Origin: Notamacropus eugenii
Lineage: Eukaryota; Chordata; Mammalia; Diprotodontia; Macropodidae
Assembly (NCBI RefSeq): GCF_028372415.1
Contig: NC_092873.1
Span: forward strand, 351,891,890 to 351,955,889
Reading direction: 5' to 3'
Length of the DNA stretch: 64,000 bases
The notes below the pieces were generated by a model that was given only the letters and a program-made list of their open reading frames with translations, made no database searches and had not been told where the DNA came from. The position numbers were made by a program, and so were the translations under genes. Numbering within the stretch: the stretch's first letter is position 1; the number at the start of each line of letters is the position of its first letter. Positions 22,586 through 32,003 of the stretch are shown one piece after another.

Positions 22586-23866
22586 CAGAGGGTGAATTGA
22601 ACAGAAATGGATCATATCTAAAAAAATAAAATTAAGGGATGAGAGAGGAATATATTGGGAGAAGAAAGGGAGAAATGGAATGGGGCAAACTATCTCTCAT
22701 AGAAGAGGCAAGAAAAAACTTTTCCAATGAAGGGGAAAAGTGGAGAGGTGAGAGGAAAAAGTGAAGCTTACTCTCATCACATTTGGCTCAAGGAAGGAAT
22801 AACATGCATATTCAATTCGGTATGAAACTCTATCTTACAATACAGGAAAGCAGAGAAGGGGATAAGCAGGGTGGGGGGGATGATGGAAGGGAGGGCAAAT
22901 GGGAGGAGGGAGCAATTAGAAGTAAACACTCTTGGGGAGGGACAAGGTCAAAAGAGAGAATAGAAGAAATGGGGGGCAGGATAGGATGGAGGGAAATATA
23001 ATTAGTTTGACATGACATGATTATTATGGAAGTTATTTGCAAAACTACACATATATAACCTATATTGAATTGTTTGCCTTCTCAGTGGGGATGGGTGGGG
23101 AAGGAGAAAGGAAGAGAAGTTGCAACTCAAAGTTTTAGAAACATATATTGAGAATTGTTTTTGAGTACAACTGTGAAATAAGAAATATGGGTAATAGGGT
23201 ATAGAAATTTATGTTGCCCTACAGGACAAGAGAGAAGATAGGGGTAAGGGAAGGGAGGGGTGTTAGAAGGGAGGGCACATTGGTGGAAGCGGCAATCAGA
23301 ATGCAAGGTGTTTTGGAGTGGGGGAGAGGAGAGATAGGGAGAAAATTTGGAACTCAAAATTTTGTGGAAATGAATGTTGAAAACTTAAAATAAATTAAAC
23401 ATATAGCCACCAAAAAAATAATAATTATGGGTGACTTTAATGCTAGAGTAGATTCAGATTACCAGACTTTGCATGGAGTCCTAGGGAAGAATGAAGTTGA
23501 AAACAGCAACAGCAATGATCATTTAGTACTGAAGACTTGTGCATCGCATGACCTCCTCATCACCAACACCGTCTTCCATTTACCTAAATGCAATAATACT
23601 TTATGGATGCACTCTCGCAGCAAGCATTGGCATCTAATAGACTATGTGATTGTAAGGAGAAAAGACAGACAAGATGTGAGAGTGATAAAGACAATGTGTG
23701 GTGCAGAGTGCTGGATAGATCATAGACTTATCCTTTCCAAGCTAAATATTTGCATTCATCAAAAGTGCTGCCTCCAAGGCAAAATGACTACCAGAAGAAT
23801 TAATGTCAACAAATTAGAGTTCTTCTCTGAGTGTGAGCAGTTTGTACCCTAATATAAGGAAAAAGG
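19546..23866 (+). mobile_element. RTE-clade LINE: 5' leader and APE endonuclease domain, split by a half-L1
   Basis: Leader 19546-20173, then ORF from 20174. The first endonuclease half reads STWNVHIPI, LNRYHIQIGVLSETRLA (catalytic Glu) and GLPLAGKHHATI-like text to 20640. After a 2.8-kb insertion it resumes at 23421 with IMGDFNARVDS, LLITNTVFHLP, HWHLIDYV and WIDHRLI, i.e. the GDFN and terminal Asp-His motifs of an APE-type nuclease. The element stops at about 23866, before the reverse transcriptase, where a SINE begins. The leader contains sequence shared with the SINE-like repeat at 7150-7511. Some in-frame stops are present, so it is not functional. Confidence 0.88.
20641..23420 (+). mobile_element. 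Half-L1 (HAL1-like) element, full length, copy 1
   Basis: A 2.78-kb unit flanked by near-identical direct repeats (ATAATTATAGGG at 20629-20640, ATAATTATGGGT at 23421-23432). Order: 5' UTR beginning with CAAGATGGCAGAGTAG, ORF1 from ATG at 21346 to about 22490, a (CA)n tract at 22551-22582, a purine-rich G-run region, and an A-rich end. ORF1 shows an N-terminal basic segment, a coiled coil of heptads (about 21620-21890) and the RNA-binding part (SRRDNLKIMGLPESHD; then a C-terminal ARNIVAKF-like block). A 1-nt loss gives a stop eight codons after the start. No endonuclease or reverse transcriptase is encoded. Confidence 0.88.
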
Positions 23867-23871
23867 CTATA

Positions 23872-24106
23872 GAGGCATCTGGTGGCCAAGTGGATGTAGC
23901 CTGGAGTCAGGAAGACCAGAATTCAAATTCAGCTTCAGACTGTGTGACCCTGGGCAAGTCATTTAATTTCTGATTATCTGACAAAATGGATCCCCCTGGA
24001 GAAGAAAATGGCAAACTACTCCAGTATCTTTGCCAAGAAAATCCCAAGTGGGTTCCTGAAAGGAAGGGTTCAGTCAAACATGACTAAAACTGAACAACAA
24101 AAAAGG
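23872..24106 (+). mobile_element. tRNA-RTE composite SINE
   Basis: tRNA head (GTGGATGTAGCCTGGAGTCA, GACCAGAATTCAAATTCAGC) then a BovB-like tail: GAGAAGAAAATGGCAAACTA, CCAGTATCTTTGCCAAG, and a final ACTGAACAACAAAAAAGG. It sits exactly where the RTE endonuclease sequence stops. Confidence 0.85.
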
Positions 24107-24425
24107 AGTTTCCTACCTCACCTTAAAGACAAAGTAAACATTTGAAACAAAAGAAAACAGACATTCTCATTTCTGAAGGGAAAGATTTCAGGCTCACAAG
24201 AAAGAAGAGTTCAAGGAGAGAAACAGATATAGAATTATATCTTTGGGATCTTAAAGGAGGTGCAGAGTACTTTCAATAGCACAACTTCTATCCAGATAGG
24301 CTCAGTTATACATTTACAATCCCCAGCAAGTCAACTAGGCTATGTTTGAGCATATTTATTCATTTTTTCTTCTTCTCTTATGCAGAGAAAGAGAGTCAGC
24401 TATGAAAGGAAGTCAGAGGGGGAGA
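24107..24425. other. Unassigned sequence
   Basis: No repeat or gene recognised in about 320 bases. Confidence 0.3.
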
Positions 24426-24429
24426 GGTG

Positions 24430-24560
24430 GGGCAGTAAAGCAGATAGAGCACTGGCCCTGGAGTCAGGAGGACCTGAGTTCAAATCCAGCTTCAGACACT
24501 AACTGTGTAACCCTGGGCAAGTCACTTAACCCTGATTTGCCTCCAAAAAAATTTTTAAAA
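24430..24560 (+). mobile_element. tRNA-derived SINE (SINE1/WSINE1-like)
   Basis: Compact SINE: GGTGGGGCAGTAAAGCAGAT, AGAGCACTGGCCCTGGAGTC, GGACCTGAGTTCAAATCC, CCTGGGCAAGTCACTTAACC and an A-rich tail. The low divergence suggests a younger layer than the MIR-type SINEs. tRNA-like A and B boxes are visible. Confidence 0.85.
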
Positions 24561-24649
24561 AGAACAAAAGAAAGGAAAGAAGTCACTTTAACCACAGGAG
24601 AGCCATCCATCCAGCAAAAACTCCATACCTAAGGGAGCTGTGTAAAGAC

Positions 24650-24803
24650 AGGTGAAAATGTGTTTAATAAGAATGTATGGGTAGAATACAAAGAAGATTG
24701 CTTGTTGTCTTGGGGAGGGAGGGGGGAAGGAAGGGGAGAAAATTTAAAACTTATGGAAGTAATTGTTGAAAACTGAAAACAAATAAATTAATTTTTAAAA
24801 AAA
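24650..24803 (+). mobile_element. L1 3' terminus
   Basis: Only the last 150 bases of an L1 3' UTR (GAAAATGTGTTTAATAAGAA, purine-rich GGGGAGGGAGGGGGG, AAAACTGAAAACAAATAAAT). Confidence 0.7.
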
Positions 24804-25184
24804 GACTACTAAAAAGAAAATCACCAGGTCCTGCACTACCAGGTATTGTGAGTTGCCTTTGTGATGCACATACCTTACATATGTACTCACCAATTATTGT
24901 ACTATAAGTTTTAACCCATCCTTCCCATAGCTGTTGTCTGTATTTGTGTGACTATGCCTCATATTTTGGGGGAGAATTTTTTAGTGATACATGTCTTAGC
25001 CTTTACTAAGAGCTAATTATGTCTAGTAGTTGGTTGCTAAGGGAGAAAACACCAGTTGGGGCTTGTGAGCTATTATTTTAGAAGAATGGCCTCATAGGCT
25101 TACCCCTAGAACCTGAGGTAGCAGCTGCCACAACTAGTGAATGTAAGTACCCCAGAATGGGGCGTTACACTAGCAAAAAGCTTT
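24804..25184. other. Unassigned sequence
   Basis: About 380 bases without a recognised element or reading frame. Confidence 0.3.
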
Positions 25185-25395
25185 CAAAAAGTTATGGAAT
25201 TATAGGATTTAGAGCTGGATAGCACTTTAAGAAACCATCTGGTCTAGCTCTGTCATTTTGCAGATGGGAAAACTTAGGTGCAAAAAGATGAAGTTACCTT
25301 GGACAAGAGCCAAGTTTAAACAGCTAATAAATATCAGAAGCAATGCTAGAACATAGGTGTCCTGATCCCAAATATAGTAGTCTTTTGCCTGTTGG
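25185..25395 (-). mobile_element. MIR-like SINE remnant
   Basis: ATTATAGGATTTAGAGCTGG, GCAGATGGGAAAACTTAGG and AGGTGTCCTGATCCC in the order of a reverse-oriented MIR. Diverged. Confidence 0.55.
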
Positions 25396-25439
25396 CAACA
25401 CCTTCTCTGAAACTTTGTCTTAGAAAGTTAATTAGGGCA

Positions 25440-26990
25440 CTAAAAGGTTAAGTGACCTGTCCAGAGTCATACAAACAATTCACGTCAAAGGTGAAGGATC
25501 CAGGGAGTACTGATGTCCATACCAAGCTCTGGAAGTACTGGAGAATTTTAGAACAGGAGAGTTGCTTCTGGATAATGTCTGTTCCTAGTTTAGAGTTTAA
25601 AATGGAGTTAGATTCTACATTAAGGGATCAAAGGGCGTGGAATATGATATTCTAGAAGTCAAAGGAACTAGGGCTAAAACCAAGAATCACCTACCCAGCA
25701 AAACTGAGTATAATACTTCAGGGGAAAAAATGGTCTTTCAATGAAATCAAGGACTTTCAAGCATTCTTGATGAAAAGACCAGAGCTGAAAGGAAAATTTG
25801 ACTTTCAAACACAAGAATCAAGAGAAGCATGTAAAGGTAAACAGCAAAGAGAAGTCATAAGGGATTTTACTAAAGATAAACTGTTTACATTCCTACATGG
25901 AAAGACAATATTTGTAACTCTTGAAACTTTTCAGTTTCTGGGTAGTTGGTGGGATTACATACACACACACACACATACACACACACACATGTGTGCATGC
26001 ACACACACACAGAGACAGAGAGCACAGAGTAAATGGAATAGGATGGGATCATATCTTTAAAAAAATGAAATTAAGTGGTGAGAGAGAAATATATTAGGAG
26101 GAGAAAGGGAGAAATGGAATGGGGCAAATTATCTCTCATAAAAGAGGCAGGCAAAAGACTTTTTAGTGGGGGGAAAAAGAGGGGAGGTGAGAGAAAAACA
26201 TGAAGTTTACTCTCATCACACTTGACTCAAGGAAGGAACAAAATACACACTCATTTTGGTATGAAAACCTGTCTTACAATACAGGCAAGTGGGGGAGAAG
26301 GGGATAAGCAAGGTCAGGGGGATGATGGAAGGGAGGGCAACGGGAGGAGGGAGCAATCTGAAGTCAGCACTCTTGGGGAGGGACAGGATCAAAAGAGAGA
26401 ATAGAAGCAATGGGGGGCAGGATAGGATGAGTTAATATAGTTAGTCTTGCACAACACAACTATTATGGAAGTCATTTGCAAAACTACACAGATATGGCCT
26501 ATATTGAATTGCTTGCCTTCCCAAAGAGAATGGGTGGGGAGGGAGGGATGAAGAGAAGTTAGAACTCAAAGTTATAGGAACAACTATCGAGTACTGTTCT
26601 TGCTACTAGGAAATAAGAAATACAGGTAATGGGGTACAGAAAGTTATCTGGCCCTACAGGACAAAAGAGAAGATGGGGACAAGGGAAGGGAGGGATGATA
26701 GAAGAGAGGGCAGATTGGTGATAGGGGCAATCAGAATGCTTGGTGTTTTGGGGTGGGGGGAGAGGGCAAATGGGGAGAAAATTTGGAACCCAAAATTTTG
26801 TGAAAATGAATGTTAAAAGTTAAATAAATAAATTTTCAAAAATAAAGAAAAAAAATAAAATGGAGTTAGAGACAGCTGAAAGAACGAATAATGAGATTGG
26901 GTAGAAATCCTGGCAAAGGATTTGAACTTGGATCTTCCTGACTCAAACGTCAACTTTCTATCCACTGAACTACTATTCTTTTCATTAAAA
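25440..26990 (-). mobile_element. SINE remnant split by a dispersed unit that itself holds a half-L1
   Basis: 25440-25475 (AGGTTAAGTGACCTGTCCAG) and 26920-26990 (GATTTGAACTTGGATCTTCC, CTATCCACTGAACTAC) are the two halves of one reverse-oriented SINE. Between them is an unnamed unit (25487-25612 plus 26871-26920). Near-identical GTCAAAGG and GGCAAAGG at the edges may be its target duplication. The half-L1 at 25613-26855 sits inside that unit. Confidence 0.55.
25613..26855 (+). mobile_element. Half-L1 (HAL1-like), 5'-truncated, copy 2
   Basis: Starts inside the C-terminal third of ORF1 (GTGGAATATGATATTCTAGA, then FDFQTQESREA in frame near 25790-25830) and runs through the same spacer and 3' end as the other copies, including a CA/TA tract at 25961-26008. 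It is flanked by a perfect 15-bp TSD, TAAAATGGAGTTAGA at 25598-25612 and 26856-26870. Together with the ORF2-free structure this shows it moved as a half-L1 transcript. Confidence 0.9.
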
Positions 26991-27269
26991 ATAAAAAGAA
27001 TATTTGATCAATATATTGATATACAGCATAAAACATATACTTGTTCTTTTTTGTAACAAACAAAAAATAATTAAGGTATAAGGTTTGTGGACTACCTTTT
27101 GCATGATCTTTGTGTTACCTCTCTCATGCTGCTTTGCTTAACTGCTTGGGGGATTATATATTGTGGGAGAATTTACTGAATTGTTAATATGTTCGAGTTT
27201 TGTATGATGTGTAAAAACAGAATTAACAGTAGAAAAGGGGAGGGGGAGGTTGGAAACCTAACTTAATAT
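26991..27269. other. Unassigned AT-rich sequence
   Basis: No feature recognised. Confidence 0.3.
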
Positions 27270-27375
27270 AGAAATCCTAGGGAGTTGTCCTCTGGATATC
27301 ATTTTCCTTATCTGCAAAATGAGAGATTGGAATAGATGGCTTCCAGCTCTAAACCTAGGATCCCATGACTTCATC
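27270..27375 (+). mobile_element. MIR SINE 3' part
   Basis: CATTTTCCTTATCTGCAAAA, GATGGCTTCCAGCTC and CTAGGATCCCATGACTTC match the end of a plus-oriented MIR. Confidence 0.6.
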
Positions 27376-28419
27376 TTTTATAAAGCTAGGAAATGAGCCC
27401 ATTACGAACAGAGAATAAGATGACAGAAGTACACTGATATATTGACATTACTAAAAGATGGAGAGGAAGGCCTCTGGTGTGTTGGGTGGAACCTCAAAGG
27501 AGAATCCTTGGAAATATGTACTTGGCCAGGAGTCATCTAGCATGAGGGGGGCCTAGAGAAATCACCATCTGCCTCATAGAAACAGTTTATAGCAATACAA
27601 ATGAAATCACAACACCCTGAAGTAACACCTATCATGGAACTCTGTCCAAAGGGTCTATGTCTATTAATTGTGCCTTCACCATCCCCACTTATGTATTATT
27701 GGAGTTTTTTTGCTTTGTGTTTTTACAAGTAAGAGAAAACAACATCAGATCTTTATCACTTTAGCTTTCTGCCCCTGCCAATCCCAGTGTTTCCTCGGCT
27801 CAGAATCTTGGTGTTTAAGGCCTCCCTTGACTTATTCCTTCAGGCTGATCAAATAAGGCAATTCATTATACAGAATCCCAAACTGGCTGGATCCTTGAAT
27901 CTCATTGTTCTCCTCTCTATCCTGTTCTCCTATATAAGCATATCTCGAGTAAACTCAGTTGGTTCCACAACACTCCACGGGGAGGAGTAATCTTCTAGGG
28001 GGCAATAACCAACAATGGAGTGGGAGACACTTGCAGGCCTTCATGAACTTGTAAGACTTTTATGATAGGCAGTTATAGTCTCCCTATCAGCAGTCATGCC
28101 TCAGTGGTGCCTGGAACCAACATCTGTGCTTCATGAGTGGCCTACTCTCCTATAGCAGCTAGGTGTTTGGCAAGGTTGTGAGAATGAGGATATCCTCACC
28201 ATTGAGCCATGTGTGAATCCAACTGTACAGCTGTATCAGCAGCATGAGTGCTGACAAACTGAATGGAAAAGGGGGACAAGGGGAGAGAGATGCAACAGAT
28301 AAAGTGCCTGAGGAATTCAAGCCATTTGCAAGCTGTCCACATGAGTTATTTGCCCATGGAGGATGACTTTTATGAGGCAATTCCACTGCGATTTCTGAAG
28401 GCAATTGTCACATTATCTT
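27376..28419. other. Mostly unassigned, possibly part of an old LTR element
   Basis: A TATATAAGCATA box near 27931 and promoter-like context lie upstream of the integrase fragment, so this may be decayed LTR and internal sequence of the same element. That is inference; no LTR ends are visible. Confidence 0.25.
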
Positions 28420-28715
28420 GGCCACATTACAAACACCACATCTGGGAATTGTTCACATAAAAGCATTGGCTAGAAGCTACATCTGGTGGCCTGGAATTGA
28501 TTCAGATATCAAAAAAAGTCTGGAAGAAAGTTTGGGATGTGCCAGGCTACCTAACACAAACATTCCTATTGTTTCTATAGGACCATTCTAGGACAAGAAC
28601 CTATTAACTGTTGTAGATCCCCTCTAAATGGTTCAAAGTGGACCTGCTTCCACCTTAAACATCTTAAATATTGCTGCAATAATCACTAGCCTACCCAAGG
28701 CACAGAAGGATACCA
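28403..28715 (+). pseudogene. Fossil Ty3/gypsy-type integrase fragment
   Basis: One frame (from 28439) reads HLGIVHIKALARSYIWWPGI, the His-rich zinc-binding entry and the conserved ARSYxWWPGID block of Ty3/gypsy integrases. The paired Cys region follows as LGCARLP with one of two expected cysteines left. After a stop, LLTVVDPL begins the core domain around its first catalytic Asp, with later S-rich and LPKAQ text matching the next stretch. Two in-frame stops and missing cysteine show it is dead. The element is cut by a TIR transposon at 28718. It could also derive from a domesticated gypsy-integrase gene, but the stops favour a plain relic. Confidence 0.7.
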
Positions 28716-28717
28716 TA

Positions 28718-28880
28718 ACAGGGGTAGGGAACTTGTCGCCTCAAGGCCGTATGTGGTCCTATAAGTCCTCAAATGTGACCCTTTGACTGAAACCAAACTC
28801 CACAGAACAAATTTCATTAATAAAAGGATTTGTCCTGTAAAACTTGGACTCAGTCAAAAGGCCGCACCCAAGGACCTAGT
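28718..28880. mobile_element. Small TIR DNA transposon, family B copy 2 (hAT-like), right end lost
   Basis: Starts CAGGGGTAGGGAACTTG, then CCTCAAATGTGACCCTTTGA and TGTCCTGTAAAACTTGGACT, matching 10229-10437. The right inverted repeat is missing after about 28880. Confidence 0.6.
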
Positions 28881-29059
28881 AGAAGAAAGAGGTAATAGCT
28901 TAGCCCTGACTCCATGGTTCTCTCTCTCTCTTTGGACCTTCTCACCATCTGTTCCCAACATGATCATCAGTCACCCCAAAATGACTTGATCAGGTTTAAC
29001 TTTCAGTGGACACAAATAGAAGCTACATCAAAACCTTACAAATCATGCATGGTCATAAA
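28881..29059. other. Unassigned sequence
   Basis: Contains a short CTCTCTCT run near 28920; nothing else recognised. Confidence 0.3.
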
Positions 29060-29200
29060 CAATGTTCAGATTTGTTAGAATTGTCCTTATTACAGATGAG
29101 AAGATTGAGATGTCAGTTATGTGCAGTGACTTGCCTTAAGGCACACAGATACTTATTGACAGAGTCAGGATTTGAAACACTGGGACACATCTGAGGGAGG
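29060..29200 (-). mobile_element. MIR SINE
   Basis: ATTACAGATGAGAAGATTGA, AGTGACTTGCCTTAAGGCAC and CAGGATTTGAAAC in reverse MIR order. Confidence 0.65.
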
Positions 29201-29209
29201 CATAGTATG

Positions 29210-29405
29210 TGCAGAGCAGTATAAGAGAAGAGTATTGCGAATGCCTTAGAAAAGGAGTCAGAAAGTATAGGTTCTTGTCTCAGTTCTTCTACTAACTTGT
29301 GATGAAACTTTGGTCACATCACTTCCCCTCTCAGGCCCTCACTGTCCTCATCTATGAGATAAAGGAATTAGATTAATTGATCTGCCTCTAAGAATCTATG
29401 ACCTA
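29210..29405 (+). mobile_element. MIR SINE
   Basis: AGAAAAGGAGTCAGAAAGTA, TTCTACTAACTTGTGATG, CTTTGGTCACATCACTTCCC, TGTCCTCATCTATGAGATAA and CTGCCTCTAAGAATCTATGA give nearly the complete MIR layout, head to head with the preceding MIR. Confidence 0.75.
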
Positions 29406-29861
29406 AATAGATGACCTGAGAGCAAGACTAGTCATGAGGCAGAACAGGCATTGGGTAGGACTTCCCTATTCAAACTGCTACCACCTACATTTCAAAGTCC
29501 TTCTTTTGGGTTATTCAGTCAAATGACTTTCCCTGCTGGGTCTCTTTTAAAATTCAAATAACCCTAGCCTTCCAAGAGCAGCATATTAATCCAATCCCAG
29601 ACATTAACACCTGGGCACCAGATTTATCAATTAGTTTCCCTTCGAGGGCCTCCCATCTCCTCCACTTTAACAGAAGTCTTCTTTCCAAATGTTCTGTCCC
29701 CCAGCTTCCCACATTACAAAGAAAGAGAAAGAGTTGGGCCTAGAAGTCAGGTTTCTAGTTACATTTTCTGACAGCTTTAATAAGGAACTTTGAATAATTA
29801 TCACCATCTCTCTGTCCTTCACTCCACATCTAAAGATTTCATTCCTGGAAACATACAAATG
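29406..29861. other. Unassigned sequence
   Basis: No repeat or gene recognised. Confidence 0.3.
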
Positions 29862-30050
29862 CCAGGATTTCTACCCAGTCCTATTATTCATTCTTTCAGC
29901 TGTCTCTAGCTCCATTTTAAATACCAGACTAGAAACAGACATTATCCAGAAGCAATTCTCCTGTTCTCAAATTCTACAGTACCTCCAGAACTTGATACTG
30001 ACGTCAGCACTCCCTGGGTCCTTCACCATCATCTTCAAGTCTAGCTCAGG
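29862..30050 (-). repeat. Inverted paralogue of 25487-25612 / 26871-26920, without the half-L1
   Basis: Reverse complement of this stretch aligns base for base with the sequence on both sides of the half-L1 at 25613-26855, at roughly 85% identity by eye. Shared words include TTGCTTCTGGATAATGTCTG, TTTAAAATGGAG, AGACAGCTGAAAGAA and GTAGAAATCCTGGCA. It is the unoccupied version of that insertion site. Family unknown. Confidence 0.75.
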
Positions 30051-30149
30051 GTCTCTAAAGAGGCTATTTTATCTAGACCTCTGCCTCTAAGCAGTGTCCC
30101 TCCCCTCAAAACACACACATACATCATGCTCCATCCCATGATAAGTATC

Positions 30150-30245
30150 CATCCTTTCATTCAACAAACATTTATTATGCAATAACCTGTGCTAGACACT
30201 AAGAAAAAGGAAAAATTAAAGTAACCATGTATCCTGACCTCAAGA
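30150..30245 (-). mobile_element. L2/MIR3-type 3' remnant
   Basis: CATTCAACAAACATTTATTATG and CTGTGCTAGACACTAAG match the reverse of a common old LINE2/MIR3 end. Confidence 0.5.
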
Positions 30246-30264
30246 ATTTTAACATTTGCCAGAA

Positions 30265-30527
30265 AAGACAATGTCTCTCAGTTTATCTCTGTCTGACTTT
30301 GTTTGTCTCTGTCTCTGTGTGTGTGTCTCTTTCTCTCTCTGTCTCTGTGTCTCTTTCTGTTTCTACCTTTCTCTGTCTCTCTCTTTCTCTCTCTTTCTGT
30401 GTCCCTGTCTCTCTCTGTCTCTGCCCTTCTCTCTCTGTGTCTGTCTCCACCTTTCTCACTGTCTCTTTCTTTCTGTCTCTGTCCTTTCTCTCTCTGTCTG
30501 CCTTTCTGTCTCTGTGTGTCTGTCTGT

Positions 30528-30558
<31 letters not shown>
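30265..30558. repeat. Pyrimidine-rich (CTCTGT/TCTC)n tract ending in (CA)n
   Basis: About 260 bases of TCTCTGTCTC-type repeats on the plus strand with a short GTGTGTGTGTC run, followed by (CA)n at 30528-30555. Long overlapping frames on both strands are artefacts of the simple repeat. Confidence 0.95.
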
Positions 30559-30559
<1 letters not shown>

Positions 30560-30840
30560 TATATACACATAATCACTGATCTCAGTGTCATCTAGTCAAT
30601 AAGTTCTTAATGATGGACCTCTAACCTCTATCACTGCTATTGTAGTTTCAGTGCAACATCCCCTTAAAGTTCTGAGTCATACCATCTCCTGCAGAAGGGA
30701 GGGTCTACGTTTCCCAAACAAAAGATATTCTCCACAAGACATTGCAAGAAGCTTCTATCTGTAAAATTGCTTCCATTATCAGAGTGACACAGCCCTGGAA
30801 ATGGAAAGGGAAGGAGCCAGAGAGTCCAGCAAGATTGGGA
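30559..30840. other. Unassigned sequence
   Basis: Short flank before the half-L1 pair; nothing recognised. Confidence 0.3.
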
Positions 30841-32003
30841 GTGGCAGAGGGCAGAGCCAAGATGGCAGAGTAGAAGGATGGACCTGCTCTAGCTCTCCCT
30901 CCATAGCCCACAGAATACCTGTAAAAATGACTCTAAACAAATTCCAGAGCAGTTACAAATTGACAGAGTAAAAGAGATTTCCAGCCCAAGACAGCCTGGA
31001 AGGTGGACATAAAAGGTCTGTTGCACTGGGTTCTGAGTGGAGTGGAGCCCAGCATGGGCCACACTGTATGGACAGAACTGGAGCAGGCTTCAGGGTATGG
31101 AATCACAGGTAGCAGCTATAGTTCCCAGATTTCTCTACCCATAAAAACCAAAGACAGTTTCAAAGATCAGGAAGAAAGCTCTTTCACCTGGGTGAGAGGA
31201 GACCATGGTCCAGCCCCAGGCCCAACGCCAGGGTGGCAACAGCCATTGCAGCAGCAGCATCCACTTTTGGAGCCCTTGGCCTAAAGACTCTGGGGGAATT
31301 CAGCAGCTGACCTGGGTCTCAGTTCTGAGTGGCAATCCTGGGGTCTGGTGTATTGGAACTGGTGGTAGCTGTGGATAGGGAAGCCTACTTGCAGTTTTAG
31401 GACAGAAAAGGGTGCTTGGGGTTGCTCACAGACCAGTGTACAGGCCAAGAGAGGAGTAAACTCTCGCTTGATTGTACCACCTAGGAGGAACTGAGAATTT
31501 ACAGGTCCCTAGAGTATTCCTTCCACTTAACAAAGAACTCAAAAGTCAAGTAACTGGCAGGGAAAATGCCCCAAAAAAAAGGGAAAAAATAAAACAAAAG
31601 AAGGTTACTTTCTTGGTGAACAGGTATTTTCTTCCATCCTTTCAGATGAGGAAAAGCAAAGCATACCATCAGAGGAAGACATCAAAGTCAAGGCTTCTAC
31701 ATCCAAAACCTCCAAAACAAATATAGAATGGTCTCAGGCCATGGAAGAGCTGAAAAAGAATTTTGAAAATCAAGTAAGAGAGGTGGAGGAAAAATAGGGA
31801 AGAGAAACGAGAGTGCTGCAAGCAAATCATAGCAAACAAGTCAATAACTTGCTAAAGGAGACCCCAAAAATGCTGAAGAAAATAACACTAACTCAAATGC
31901 AAAAAAGGTCCAAAAAGCCAAAGAGGAGAAGAATGATTTATAAAACAGAATGGGCCAAATGGAAAAGGAGGTTCAAAAGTTCACTGAAGAAAATAATTCC
32001 TTG
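30841..32003 (+). mobile_element. Half-L1/L1 5' part: 5' UTR and ORF1 N-terminus, copy 3a
   Basis: 5' UTR starts with CAGAGCCAAGATGGCAGAGT near 30855. ORF1 begins at ATG 31566 but hits a stop after eight codons through an A-run change. The sequence runs through the acidic N-terminal segment and the coiled coil (MGQMEKEVQKFTEENNS) to 32003, where a second 5' UTR begins. The break falls inside what should be CCTTAAAA, a good L1-endonuclease target. The rest of ORF1 and the 3' end of this copy are absent. Confidence 0.8.

Noticed and set aside
30227..30595. Long overlapping open frames on both strands in the CT/CA-rich region
   Set aside because: They are translations of simple CTCTGT and CA repeats, with Ser/Leu/Cys/Val-only or Arg/Glu/Thr-only composition. 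No gene.
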